The notes: a model not told the origin generated them from the letters alone. A DNA stretch of 64,000 nucleotides from JBDTSW01 sp963799815 (GCA_963799815.1 CAWCYG010000005.1:1-64000); one strand, 5' to 3'. Shown: positions 25,944 through 33,514, counted from the stretch's first letter. Translations and numbers: made by a program.

Positions 25944-26007
25944 GCGATGACGGTCGTCATCGGACCTTGCTATCGTCCGCCGAGCTGCCGATGACAGTCG
26001 TCATCGG
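25944..26007. promoter_or_regulatory. Twin TetR operators
   Basis: Two near-identical 20-bp inverted repeats: 25944-25963 (GCGATGAC-GGTC-GTCATCGG) and 25988-26007 (CCGATGAC-AGTC-GTCATCGG), 44 bp apart centre to centre, about four helix turns. They lie between the divergent tetR and hydrolase genes, one close to each start. Confidence 0.8.
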
Positions 26008-26048
26008 TTGCTCCGCTCTACCGATCGACCACTCCAAAGGAACCCACA

Positions 26049-26885
26049 TTGAGCTACTCGCCCATCTCCCCGCTCTTTCGAGTGTGCGACGGGGTGCGGA
26101 TTCGGTTTGCTGACAACCAGGCGGACTCGTCGGCGGTGACCGTGTTGATGTTGAGCCCGTGGCCGGAAAGCCTCTGGGCGTTCCGAAGGATCTGGGACCG
26201 AGTGTCGGAGGCGGCGCGCGTCGTCGCGATCGACCTACCGGGCTTTGGCCACTCTGACGGTCGCCCGGAGCTGATCGGACCGGATGCGATGGGCACGTTC
26301 CTTGAGCGCCTCATCGAGGAATGGGGCCTGGGCGCCCCGCACGTGGTCGGTCCGGACGTGGGCACCGCCGCCGCGTTGTTCTTGGCGGCCAACGCTCGAG
26401 ACCGCGTCACGAGCTTGACCATCGGTGGAGGCGCGGTGCGTGACCCCATCGAGGCCGGCGGCGCCCTCAAGGATGTCATCGAGGCCCCGAGCCTCGACGA
26501 CGTCCGGCAGCTGGACGCCCGAACCAACATCGGGTTCGCCGTCGAGCCCGCGGCCGGTGCCGATAGCGAGCCCGACGTCCATGAGGACTACGTAAGCGCG
26601 TATGACCTCGGGCGCTTTGCCGAGTCCGCTCGCTTTGTACGCCACTACCCCGAGCAGAATCCGGTGCTGCGCGGCCTGTTGCCTTCGATCACCACGCCGG
26701 CTCAGGTCATCGCCGGACGCGAGGACGACCTCGTGCCTTGGTCCAACAACGAGTACCTCGCCGACCTGCTGCCCAACAGCGAGATCCACCCGCTGGATGC
26801 CGGCCACTTCGCGTGGGAGGAGGCGTCCGATGAGTACGGCCGCCTCATCGTGGAGTGGGTCACCGGCGGCTTCCAGCGCCCCTAA
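26049..26885 (+). CDS. Alpha/beta hydrolase with Asp nucleophile (haloalkane dehalogenase / epoxide hydrolase type)
   Basis: A 278-residue protein; the TTG start at 26049 is preceded by AAAGGA at 8 nt, and no better start exists. The elbow reads VVGPDVGTAAALFLA, i.e. G-x-D-x-G, an aspartate nucleophile as in dehalogenases and epoxide hydrolases. VVAIDLPGFGHSDGRPEL is the strand-4 region, VIAGREDDLVPW the acid strand and LDAGHFAWEEASDEY carries the catalytic His. It is divergent from the TetR gene and shares its twin operators, so it is presumably induced by a substrate sensed by that TetR. Confidence 0.85.
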   Translation: MSYSPISPLFRVCDGVRIRFADNQADSSAVTVLMLSPWPESLWAFRRIWDRVSEAARVVAIDLPGFGHSDGRPELIGPDAMGTFLERLIEEWGLGAPHVVGPDVGTAAALFLAANARDRVTSLTIGGGAVRDPIEAGGALKDVIEAPSLDDVRQLDARTNIGFAVEPAAGADSEPDVHEDYVSAYDLGRFAESARFVRHYPEQNPVLRGLLPSITTPAQVIAGREDDLVPWSNNEYLADLLPNSEIHPLDAGHFAWEEASDEYGRLIVEWVTGGFQRP

Positions 26886-26912
26886 CCCAAGCTCCGGAAC
26901 GAAGGGAGTCCG

Positions 26913-27110
26913 ATGACCGAATGTGCCTACGAGTCAACTGGTGACGTCGCCGTCGTGACGGCTCTCCAATCCGCCGGCGAACCTGTTCACGGTCGAGGTG
27001 GGCGAGGACATTCGATCCGGCATCGAGTGGGCCCCGCGGGGAGGGAGCCGTGCGATGGTCATCCAGGCCGACGGTGCGGTCTTCTCCGGCGGAGTGGAGC
27101 GAACGGGTCT
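26913..27110 (+). pseudogene. Enoyl-CoA hydratase/isomerase fragment
   Basis: MTECAYESTGDVAVVT then, after a one-base slip near 26965, NPPANLFTVEVGEDIRSGIE and RAMVIQADGAVFSGGVE: the first strand, the oxyanion region (GAVFSGGVE) and the alpha-helix of a crotonase. Homology ends about residue 60, at about 27100. ATG 26913 follows the hydrolase stop by 25 bp, so this was its operon partner. Confidence 0.6.
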
Positions 27111-27175
27111 CCTTCGCTCTCACGCCGGCCTCTCCAGTCGACTATGCGTCCAGCAGGGCGGACGGCCGGAGGCAG

Positions 27176-28261
27176 CTAGGCGGTGGATCTCGCTTCACGA
27201 AGGGCGTCGTCACTGCGTTTCAGCATGGTGCTCAGGGAATCGTCGGTCTGCAGGGCCGCCAGACCGAAGCTCATCGAGCCCCCACCACCCCTGGCCGCGA
27301 AGGTGTTCTGGATCCCCGACACGATGCCACGCGCCTGGCTCATGTCCGCTCCGGGAAGGGCGCACACAAACTCGTCTCCACCGACGCGCACCACCGCATC
27401 GTAGGAGCGAAGCCGCAACTTGATCGCCCCCGCGAGCGCCTGTAAGAGCGCATCGCCTGCGGCATGGCCGGACTCATCATTGACCCGCTTCAGTCCGTCG
27501 ACGTCACAGTAGGCGAAGACCAGACCCTGGCCTGAGCGCCTGCTGCGGTCGATCTCGCGCTGCAACATGGCCTTTCCGAGGCCTAGCCGGTAGAAACCCG
27601 TCAGGTCGTCGAGCTGCGCCTTCTCGAGCGCGATTCTCGCCTGCTCACGGTCGGCCGCCGCATGCCGGCGGTCCTCCGCGGCGCGATCGCGGTCTGCCGC
27701 CGCCCGCGCACGATCAGCCGCTGCGATGGCGCGCGGCCCGGAGGTGTGCGTGCTCTCGCGTCCCAGGGCGCGACCATGCGCCTCGGCAGCCTGGTCGCGC
27801 AGTTCGGCGGTTCGGTCGCGAACCTTGGCCTGCAGGTCTCGGAGCTCGGCCTGCTTGTCGCGCTCGCGTGCGCTTTCGGTGCGCTCGAACATCGTGCCTG
27901 CACGCTCCGCGCTCGCCATCTCACGCTCGGCCGTGCCACGCGCACGCTCGGCTAGAGAAATTCCATAGTAGTTCTCCGAGACATTGGTGCTCGGTGAGTC
28001 GTGCGCGGAACGGTCGCGGTCGGCGGCGGCTTGGTCTCGGTCGGAAGCCCTCTGATCCGCGTCGGACTGCTCCTGATCGTGTTCGGCCGCGGACTGGTCA
28101 GCGTCCGACATCGTCTGATCCATGTCGGAGAGCGTTTGATCGCCATCCGCCGCCGTCTGATCGGCAGCTGCGACATCGCGGTGCGGCGCCTGAGCGTCGA
28201 CTTGATCGCCGTTTATGGAGCCGCCTGGGGGTTGGCCGGCAGGCTCGGGTGCATCGGGCAT
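27176..28261 (-). CDS. GGDEF diguanylate cyclase with long charged coiled-coil N-terminus
   Basis: A 361-residue protein from ATG 28261; the open frame above is antisense to STAS copy 2. Residues 20-205 are heptad-like charged repeats (DQTLSDMDQTMSDADQSAAE, ASDRDQAAADRDRSAHD, AADRARAAADRDRAAEDRR) forming a long coiled coil. Residues about 210-355 are a GGDEF domain: LDDLTGFYRLGLGKAMLQRE, FAYCDVDGLKRVND, then RSYD (inhibitory site) five residues before GGDEF. So active c-di-GMP synthesis with product feedback is expected. No sensor domain or membrane helix. Divergent from STAS copy 2. Confidence 0.92.
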   Translation of the reverse strand: MPDAPEPAGQPPGGSINGDQVDAQAPHRDVAAADQTAADGDQTLSDMDQTMSDADQSAAEHDQEQSDADQRASDRDQAAADRDRSAHDSPSTNVSENYYGISLAERARGTAEREMASAERAGTMFERTESARERDKQAELRDLQAKVRDRTAELRDQAAEAHGRALGRESTHTSGPRAIAAADRARAAADRDRAAEDRRHAAADREQARIALEKAQLDDLTGFYRLGLGKAMLQREIDRSRRSGQGLVFAYCDVDGLKRVNDESGHAAGDALLQALAGAIKLRLRSYDAVVRVGGDEFVCALPGADMSQARGIVSGIQNTFAARGGGGSMSFGLAALQTDDSLSTMLKRSDDALREARSTA

Positions 28262-28485
28262 CTGTGGGCCTCTCCAGGAAAGGCACGTTCGCGGCTGCGC
28301 CTGCGCCCTCCCGTTATGCGATGAGATAACACTAGCGCCCTGACGGCGGTGAACCGCGAGCAACCCTCGTCGGTTCCGGTTTTTGCGGGGAGCGGGGTAT
28401 GAGGGCTCACTTCGGTGGGCGCCTCCCCGAAGCGCGGCGTTTCCCGTCGGGGTCTCGCCTCCTTGGCGGTAGCCAGCCGTACACT

Positions 28486-28560
28486 GAGTTGCAGCGGTCC
28501 ACCTGACGGCTTCTCTGACGCTTCTCGCCATCTGGGCTCCTGACCAGCGAAGCGCCACGG
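28486..28560 (+). promoter_or_regulatory. Conserved upstream region of STAS copy 2
   Basis: CAGCGGTCCACCTGACGGCT, GACGCTTCTCGCCATCTGGG and TGACCAGCGAAGCGCCACGG are near-identical to the inverted copy at 19838-19915. It ends about 10 nt before ATG 28571 and includes CGGAAGG, a possible ribosome-binding site. Confidence 0.6.
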
Positions 28561-28570
28561 AAGGAACCAC

Positions 28571-29293
28571 ATGGGGAAGGCCCTCGGAATGCGTGAGGCG
28601 GGTCTGCGGCTGTACCCGATGGACCGCTTCGAGCACTTGAGGTTCATCGAGGTTGAGGGCGAGGTGCAGGAGGCCACTGGCGCGCGCTGGTCTGCGCTCT
28701 TGCGCGGCGCCGTCCAGGAACATGCGGAAGGCATCGCCGTCGATCTCAGGGGTTGTCGTGGTATCGACGCCCACTCCCTCCAACAACTCCTGGCTGCGGC
28801 AACGACCTTGAAGGTTCGCGGCGGCGTTGGCGTTGTCCTGGTGGTAGTGCCTGGATCAGCGCTCGCCCTGCGCCTTCGTCTGCTCGCCGGCGACGAGTTG
28901 CAGATGTGTGACAGCACCCGGACGGCCCTGACAGCGCTTGGCGAGCGCAGCCTGGCCCGACCCCCCTTTGCGAGGGTCGAGCAAGAGGCTGGGGTGGCGA
29001 TCATTGCCGTCAACGGGGCGTTCGACCACGCGGGAGGAGGCGACTTCGGCGCGGCATTGGACGAGGCGCTCGCACTCGAAGTGCCGCTGGTCGTGGACCT
29101 CGAGCACTGTGGATTCATCGACTTGACCGGCATCGCGATACTCGTGCGCTCCTTTCGCCTCGCGAGCGATCGCGGCTTCGCGCTGGCGGCGTCGGGACCC
29201 CAGGAACATCGGGTGTCGGATTTGATCGGGATACCGGAGCAGCTGCCCGCCTTCGAGAGCCGCCGCGACGCGATCGGCGCTCTTTCGTCCTAG
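28571..29293 (+). CDS. Double STAS-domain protein (copy 2)
   Basis: A 240-residue paralog of the protein at 19104-19757, about half identical along its length. First STAS half: RFIEVEGEVQEATGARWSAL, VDLRGCRGIDAHSLQQLLAA; second: VAIIAVNGAFDHAGGGDFGA, LVVDLEHCGFIDLTGIAILV. At the phosphorylation loop it has DLTG where copy 1 has DSTG, so the usual Ser is Leu here; this copy may be locked in the unphosphorylated state or use Thr. It ends with a strong terminator-like hairpin at 29347. Confidence 0.85.
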   Translation: MGKALGMREAGLRLYPMDRFEHLRFIEVEGEVQEATGARWSALLRGAVQEHAEGIAVDLRGCRGIDAHSLQQLLAAATTLKVRGGVGVVLVVVPGSALALRLRLLAGDELQMCDSTRTALTALGERSLARPPFARVEQEAGVAIIAVNGAFDHAGGGDFGAALDEALALEVPLVVDLEHCGFIDLTGIAILVRSFRLASDRGFALAASGPQEHRVSDLIGIPEQLPAFESRRDAIGALSS

Positions 29294-29317
29294 GCGAGAC
29301 CCCTTCCCGCTCGGCCC

Positions 29318-29445
29318 GCGAGATACTGCGCGGGCGATGTCGGAGAAGCCCGCTTCCGAGCGGGCTTTGCAATAGCGGGGGCCCGATTCGTTTCTCGCTA
29401 CCACCCGCGGATAGTCGAGCGGGTACGCGTCAGGACCTAGCCGCT
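29318..29445 (+). repeat. Dispersed repeat, copy 5: SnoaL leader stub, terminator hairpin and partial core
   Basis: In plus orientation: GCGAGATACTGCGCGGGCG then ATGTCGGAGAAG, the start of a lost SnoaL gene now ending after 12 codons; the hairpin AGCCCGCT-TCCG-AGCGGGCT-TT at 29347-29368; and the core GGCCCGATTCGTTTCTCGCT to about 29440. Confidence 0.7.
29347..29368 (+). terminator. Terminator-like hairpin after STAS copy 2
   Basis: Perfect 8-bp stem AGCCCGCT/AGCGGGCT with loop TCCG followed by TT; 54 bp past the stop at 29293. Confidence 0.55.
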
Positions 29446-29495
29446 TTGCATGGAACGCAGGAGCCCCTCGATGCTCCGCGGGATACTGGTCGGGT

Positions 29496-30404
29496 ATGTC
29501 AAAGGGTTCGAAAGCCGCCATCGACTATCGGCATGTCGATGTGTTCACCGATCGCGCCTACTCAGGAAATGGTCTCGTCGTCTTCTTCGGGGGCATCGAG
29601 CGCGCGTGTGAGGAGCTACAGGCGATCACAACGGAGATGCGGCAGTTCGAGTCAATCTTCCTGGGCGAGCACGAAGTCGACGGCAAAGTGTCGGCGCGCA
29701 TATTTACGGTTCAGGAAGAACTCGACTTTGCGGGTCACCCGGTAATTGGCGCTGCCGCAGCAGCCCACGAGAGGTGGTCCAGCGACGAGAACGAACGGAG
29801 TTGGATCTTCCTCGTGGGGAAGAGAGAGATCGAAGTCAGGAGTCGCCGGGAACGTCTCTTCTACCGCGCGTTGATGAACCAGGGACGCGCGACCCTGGAG
29901 GATCCGCTCGACGAATCCTCGGCTGCAGACTTCTTGTCCATGGTTGGACTCCGCTCTGCGGAGCGACACGAGTTGCCCTTCCAGGTTGTCTCCACGGGCC
30001 TGCCCTATCTCATCGTTCCGGTTACTCCCGCCGGGCTCGAGAAAGCCTGCATCAGCATCGACGACTTCGAGTCACGTCTCCTCGCAGTGGGAGCGAAGTT
30101 CGTCTACGTGTTCGATCCAGAGGGTCATGAAGGACGGACATGGGACAACGCCGGGGAAGTCGAGGATGTCGCAACCGGGAGTGCCGCGGGCCCCGCGGCT
30201 GCATACCTCCTGGAGCATGGCCTCATCGCCGATTCGTCTTTCGCTCTCAGGCAAGGGCGCTTCGCCGGTAGGCCAAGCTCTATGTCTGTCGAGGTCGCCG
30301 AGAACTCGGACATCTGGATCGGGGGCCCGGTTGTCGCAGTCGCGTCGGGGGTGCTGGATGCCGGCACTCGGACCGAGATCGTCTCGGAACGACCGTCAAC
30401 GTGA
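29496..30404 (+). CDS. PhzF family isomerase/epimerase
   Basis: A 302-residue protein of the diaminopimelate-epimerase fold. YRHVDVFTDRAYSGNGLVVF is the first strand with the conserved GN; FTVQEELDFAGHPVIGAAAA holds the catalytic Glu and the GHP loop; EDVATGSAAGPAAAYLLEHG is the second-half signature. The family isomerises trans-2,3-dihydro-3-hydroxyanthranilate or related metabolites, but most members, like this one without phz genes nearby, have unknown substrates. The start lies behind GGGATACTGGTCGGGT, the same leader type used by the SnoaL genes. Confidence 0.9.
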   Translation: MSKGSKAAIDYRHVDVFTDRAYSGNGLVVFFGGIERACEELQAITTEMRQFESIFLGEHEVDGKVSARIFTVQEELDFAGHPVIGAAAAAHERWSSDENERSWIFLVGKREIEVRSRRERLFYRALMNQGRATLEDPLDESSAADFLSMVGLRSAERHELPFQVVSTGLPYLIVPVTPAGLEKACISIDDFESRLLAVGAKFVYVFDPEGHEGRTWDNAGEVEDVATGSAAGPAAAYLLEHGLIADSSFALRQGRFAGRPSSMSVEVAENSDIWIGGPVVAVASGVLDAGTRTEIVSERPST

Positions 30405-30518
30405 AGTCGCACAGATCAAGGCCAAGGAGCTGATGCGGGGCCGGGGAGCTCTATCCGGGAGCTGAACAGCGAGCTCGACGAGCGCCAGGCCATGGTCAGC
30501 GCTTCTCGTCCGAAGCGC

Positions 30519-30935
30519 CTACTCCCGCAGCCTGGCCGCTTCGAGGGCCTCGTCGGGGTCCGTGTGGACCTCGCTGCGGCTGACCTTGCCGTCGCGCACC
30601 CTCATGATCACCCAGAAGCGCTGTTCGACCGGAACGCCCCCGCCCGATCCCCGTGCCTTCATCCAGCCGATCACCATGACGCGTTCGTCATCGATGGCCT
30701 CGGCCTCTTCGACGCTGGCTTCCCAGTCCTCGCCGAACATTTCGCCCCAGCTGGCCAGCCACTCACGAAAGCCCTCCGCTCCCCGGTACCCAGAACCGCC
30801 TTCAACCAGGGATTGAACCGTGAACATCTCGTGGTCGCCGTGAGCGAGTGCATTGAGCACGTCGAAGTCCGGGCTCGGCCTGCGCCACGCCGCTGCGCAG
30901 GCTCGTCTCGCGATCTTCACGTTCTCCTGCGACAT
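30519..30935 (-). CDS. SnoaL-like protein D
   Basis: A 138-residue protein: MSQENVKIARRACAAAWRRP, then AEGFREWLASWGEMFGEDWE, IDDERVMVIGWMKARGSGGG and FWVIMRVRDGKVSRSEVHTD, ending ALEAARLRE. Same fold and conserved ends as A-C. It carries the usual leader (GGGATACTGCGGGGGGCG) before ATG 30935. Stands alone, convergent with phzF. Confidence 0.87.
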   Translation of the reverse strand: MSQENVKIARRACAAAWRRPSPDFDVLNALAHGDHEMFTVQSLVEGGSGYRGAEGFREWLASWGEMFGEDWEASVEEAEAIDDERVMVIGWMKARGSGGGVPVEQRFWVIMRVRDGKVSRSEVHTDPDEALEAARLRE

Positions 30936-31120
30936 CGCCCCCCGCAGTATCCCGCCGGAGGTATGCGCTTTCCATGCAAAGCGCACATCGCGCCACGCCT
31001 GAGTCGTGCGTCGCAGCGGCAGACGAATACGTGGCCCGATTCGTTTCTCGCTACCACGCACGGGTCGTCGAGCGAGTACGCCTGACGGCGTGACCGAGAA
31101 CTACCGCTTCTGGTCAAAGC
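30936..31120 (-). repeat. Dispersed repeat, copy 6 (full length)
   Basis: Leader, hairpin GCGCTTT-CCATGC-AAAGCGC (30966-30985), core 30993-31090 and the second hairpin CCGCTTCTGGTCAAAGCG (31104-31121). The most complete copy. Confidence 0.8.
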
Positions 31121-31176
31121 GACTAATCGGAGGCTGCCGGCTGAACATCCCGCGGACCGGTCATGGAACTATCGTG

Positions 31177-31518
31177 ATGGCAATGGCTGCCCGGCTCTCC
31201 CTGATCGAGTTCCCCGCCGACGACACGGATCGTGCTCGGCGCTTCTGGAGTGAACTGCTGGATGAGACGCTCGGCGATCGACAGGACGGCGAGGGTGAGG
31301 GCTGGGCGACCCGTACCGAAGCTCCGGCCATCGGCGTCCACGCTCGCGGCCGCGGGCCGGGCGACTCGTTCTCGCTTCCCTACTTCGAGGTCGGCGACAT
31401 GAAGGAGGCGCTCGAGCGCGTCGCCGCACTCAGCGGCGACGTCATCCACCCCGGGGAGCAATGGGCAATCTGCAGGGACTCCGAAGGCAACCCATTCGGG
31501 CTCGCTCAGTCAAGCTAG
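31177..31518 (+). CDS. Short VOC (glyoxalase-like) protein
   Basis: A 113-residue protein; ATG 31177 (MAMAARLSLIEFPADDTDRA), with the in-frame upstream part lying in the repeat. It shows the VOC pattern of a helix after the first strand (TDRARRFWSELLDETLG), a second strand pair (FSLPYFEVGDMKEALERVAA) and a terminal ICRDSEGNPFGLAQSS. The early His ligand is Glu/Ile here, so metal binding is uncertain. Common as a stand-alone protein of unknown function in actinobacteria. Confidence 0.78.
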   Translation: MAMAARLSLIEFPADDTDRARRFWSELLDETLGDRQDGEGEGWATRTEAPAIGVHARGRGPGDSFSLPYFEVGDMKEALERVAALSGDVIHPGEQWAICRDSEGNPFGLAQSS

Positions 31519-31529
31519 CCGGAAGGCGA

Positions 31530-31600
31530 CATGCCGCTTTGCATGGAAAGCGCCTATCTCTCGGTGGCACGATATGGGCGATGTCGCAGTGCTAAGCCAG
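31530..31600 (+). repeat. Dispersed repeat, copy 7: leader and aborted SnoaL start
   Basis: GCCGCTTTGCATGGAAAGCG then CACGATATGGGCG and ATGTCGCAGTGCTAA: the leader and first three codons of a SnoaL gene followed at once by a stop. It overlaps the 3' end of the RTX gene on the other strand. Confidence 0.6.
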
Positions 31601-33089
31601 ATTCACGAGGGGTGAGTGACGGAACTTGAACCCGCGACCACCTGGACCACGACTGTGGCGCTGCGGTGCGGTCGAGTCGGCGCGGGGCTTGTTCAGGCGG
31701 TCTGAGTTGGTTCGAGTTGGCCTGAGTTGTGCGCAGAATGATGCCCGAATTGATGCCCGCTCTCAAAGGCCCGCTCGACCAGTCGGCCTCGTGCTCGGAG
31801 GGGGCGTAGTCGGCTAGCCCCGTCTTTGGTATCCCGGCCTCGGTTTCGCAGTCCGTCGCGGTGTCGGCGTTGCCGGCACCGCCCTCGCAGATGTCGCGCG
31901 CCGGACCACCATCGAGGTCGTCGTTGCCGCGACCGCCCTCGCAGATGTCGCGCGCCGGACCACCATCGAGGTCGTCGTTGCCTTCCTCCCCTCGCAGCTC
32001 GTCGTCGCCCCCGTCGGCCTCCAGTCCGAGGGCGCTGAAGTTGTCGCCGATGAGGAAGTCCGGGCCGATGCCACCCTTGATCTCGTCGGCTCCGTCGCCC
32101 GCAACGTCCCCAGAGGGCGAGAAGTTGTCGCCGAAGACGACGTCCCGGCCCTTCCCGGCCGAGAGGACGTCGCCCGCTGCATCGTCGGCGGTGCCGCCCG
32201 ACGAGCCGTCCCCGATCATGGTGTCGTCGCCGCGGCGGCCGCTGAGCGTGTCTCTGCCGGCACCGATGGTCGCCCCGGTCCCCGAGTCGCCGTCCCCGAT
32301 CATGAGGTCGGGCGAGTCGCCGCCATCGAGCGTGTCCGCGGCCTCCGCGTCGGCCTCACCCTCAAGGGCAACGTTGTCGCCGATCATGCTGTCGGCCGCG
32401 TCCCCGCCCAGAAGCGTGTCCTCGCCGCCGCCGCCGGCGTCTCCGCTGGACGAGAAGTTATCGCCAACCATGCCCGCCCCACGTAACCCGTTCTCCTGCT
32501 CCCCGGTGGCGTCGAGGGTGTCCTCTCCGCCCCCGCTCACCTCACCGGATAAGGAGCTGTTGTCGCCGATGAGAATATCGCCGGACTGGCGGAACTCGCC
32601 GCCGCGGAGCACGTCGTCGCCGCCGCCATCGAGGTCGCCGTCGTTCGAGCTGTTGTCGCCGACGAGGCTGTCGTCGCCCTGGTCACCGTCCAGCTCGTCG
32701 TCGTCGCCCCCGTTGATGCTCTCGGAGGTCACCTGCCGATCCCCGACCAGCTCGTCGTCGCCCCGCTCGCCCGCGATGTCGTCCTCGCCCTCGCCGCCGG
32801 CGATCCGGTCGACGCCAGCCTCGCCCGAGATCGTGTCGCGCCCGTCGCGACCGCAGATCAGATCGTCGTCGCCCAGCCCGTCGACGACATCGCGCCCGCC
32901 TCCGGCGACGATCACGTCCGGGCCCGACGTCCCCTCGATCTCGTCGTCGCCGTCTCCCTCGACGATCGTCGCGTCCACCCCGAAGCACTGCGGAAGCGGA
33001 CCTCCGGGCGAGCTGGATGGCGCCACGACCAGGGCCAGCAACGCTACCGTCACCGATATCGAGCCGAGGCTGATGCGCTTCCGTGCCAT
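31554..33089 (-). CDS. Large secreted RTX-type repeat protein with aberrant C-terminus
   Basis: A 511-residue protein. Signal peptide MARKRISLGSISVTVALLAL to about 30, then from 40 to 425 calcium-binding repeats of RTX type, with long Ser/Gly spacers (LVGDNSSNDGDLDGGGDDVL, MIGDGDSGTGATIGAGRDTL). Two perfect tandem copies of DDLDGGPARDICEGG lie at about 390-420. The family normally stops just after DTATDCE; here the frame runs on for about 85 residues through a tRNA-His 3' half (SRWSRVQVPSLTPR) and the repeat, so the native end has been replaced. Extracellular, Ca2+-dependent folding expected. Confidence 0.82.
   Translation of the reverse strand: MARKRISLGSISVTVALLALVVAPSSSPGGPLPQCFGVDATIVEGDGDDEIEGTSGPDVIVAGGGRDVVDGLGDDDLICGRDGRDTISGEAGVDRIAGGEGEDDIAGERGDDELVGDRQVTSESINGGDDDELDGDQGDDSLVGDNSSNDGDLDGGGDDVLRGGEFRQSGDILIGDNSSLSGEVSGGGEDTLDATGEQENGLRGAGMVGDNFSSSGDAGGGGEDTLLGGDAADSMIGDNVALEGEADAEAADTLDGGDSPDLMIGDGDSGTGATIGAGRDTLSGRRGDDTMIGDGSSGGTADDAAGDVLSAGKGRDVVFGDNFSPSGDVAGDGADEIKGGIGPDFLIGDNFSALGLEADGGDDELRGEEGNDDLDGGPARDICEGGRGNDDLDGGPARDICEGGAGNADTATDCETEAGIPKTGLADYAPSEHEADWSSGPLRAGINSGIILRTTQANSNQLRPPEQAPRRLDRTAAPQSWSRWSRVQVPSLTPRESGLALRHRPYRATER
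31611..31656 (-). tRNA. 3' half of a tRNA-His gene (likely attachment-site scar)
   Basis: The minus strand reads GTGGTCCAGG (anticodon GTG and 3' stem), TGGTC, the T arm GCGGG-TTCAAGT-TCCGT and the acceptor end CACTCACCCC. The 5' half is missing; it is replaced by the tail of the RTX frame. A 3' half without the rest is a typical att remnant. Confidence 0.6.
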
Positions 33090-33165
33090 TCGAGGAGCCC
33101 ACGCAAGCTACCGGCGGGCGGGTGTTGCGTCAACCAGGCGGGACCGCCGCCGCGGCGCCGAAATG

Positions 33166-33191
33166 GAGAGAGCCCATCGCGGGGCTCTCTC
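33166..33191. terminator. Perfect 10-bp hairpin
   Basis: GAGAGAGCCC (33166-33175) and GGGCTCTCTC (33182-33191) with loop ATCGCG. It lies between the RTX start and the rnpB-like tail; it would serve as terminator of the latter on the minus strand (it has no T tract). Confidence 0.6.
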
Positions 33192-33247
33192 ATTAGCAGG
33201 CCTGTAAGCCGGATTCTGTCGTGTACGGCCATCTGTCTCGCCGGGAC
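33192..33247 (-). ncRNA. rnpB: RNase P RNA (rnpB) 3' end, truncated
   Basis: The minus strand ends GACAGAATCCGGCTTACAGG CCTGCT, the universally conserved 3' P4 strand and tail of bacterial RNase P RNA, preceded by GGCGAGACAGATGGCCGT. The conserved 5' partner (GAGGAAAGTCCGGGC type) is not found upstream to 34 kb; instead an HTH gene runs to within 10 bases. So only about 56 nt of the RNA remain, followed by its hairpin. Confidence 0.5.
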
Positions 33248-33255
33248 CTAAGGCC

Positions 33256-33449
33256 TCAAGCCGGGAGAGCATCCGGATCGACGCCCAGCGCGCCCAGGAT
33301 CGCGTCTATGCGGCGGGTGCTGTAGAGGGCGCCGCTCTCGACCCGGCTGAGTCGGGTTGCTGCAGGTTCCCGCCGACGGCGTCGGCGAGTTCGGCCTGCG
33401 TGGGCCCGCGCTCTCGGCGGCGGTCGCGGATGTAGACACCGATTCCCAT
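33256..33449 (-). pseudogene. XRE-type helix-turn-helix protein (frameshifted)
   Basis: From ATG 33449: MGIGVYIRDRRRERGPTQAE LADAVGG, then after a slip near 33365 RLSRVESGALYSTRRIDAIL and GALGVDPDALPA. Together they form one Cro/CI HTH domain of about 64 residues: helices 2-3 are TQAELADAVG and the recognition region SRVESGALYS. Presumably a DNA-binding regulator or an antitoxin-like protein; no partner is seen. Its stop overlaps the upstream edge of the rnpB tail. Confidence 0.5.
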
Positions 33450-33514
33450 GCCCTCTGAGCATCTCAGTCGCCGTGCCAGCGGCCGCCTTTCACAACCCTC
33501 GATCCCAGCATGGT

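Noticed and set aside
28262..28786. N-terminal extension of the GGDEF frame to 28786
   Set aside because: It is antisense to the STAS gene and its promoter and shows no protein-like features; ATG 28261 starts the recognisable protein.
29372..29440. Repeat core as a decayed tRNA-fMet copy
   Set aside because: It begins AGCGGGGGC like the tRNA end and has a vague spacing likeness, but position-by-position identity beyond the first bases is near chance.
30410..30500. Possible further recombinase scrap after phzF (QIKAKELM, IRELNSELDERQ)
   Set aside because: Helical but too short and without clear match to the recombinase copies at 33.6 kb.
30993..31092. Conserved short peptide (ESCVAAADEYVARFVSRYH) read from the repeat core
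   Set aside because: Several copies keep the same frame and stop, but starts are not conserved, some copies are shifted or lack a stop, and no ribosome-binding site exists. Best seen as repeat similarity.
20295..31518. Biosynthetic gene cluster (SnoaL, ABM, VOC, PhzF, SRPBCC genes together)
   Set aside because: No synthase, synthetase, terpene cyclase or tailoring core is present; these families are common as single genes in this lineage.
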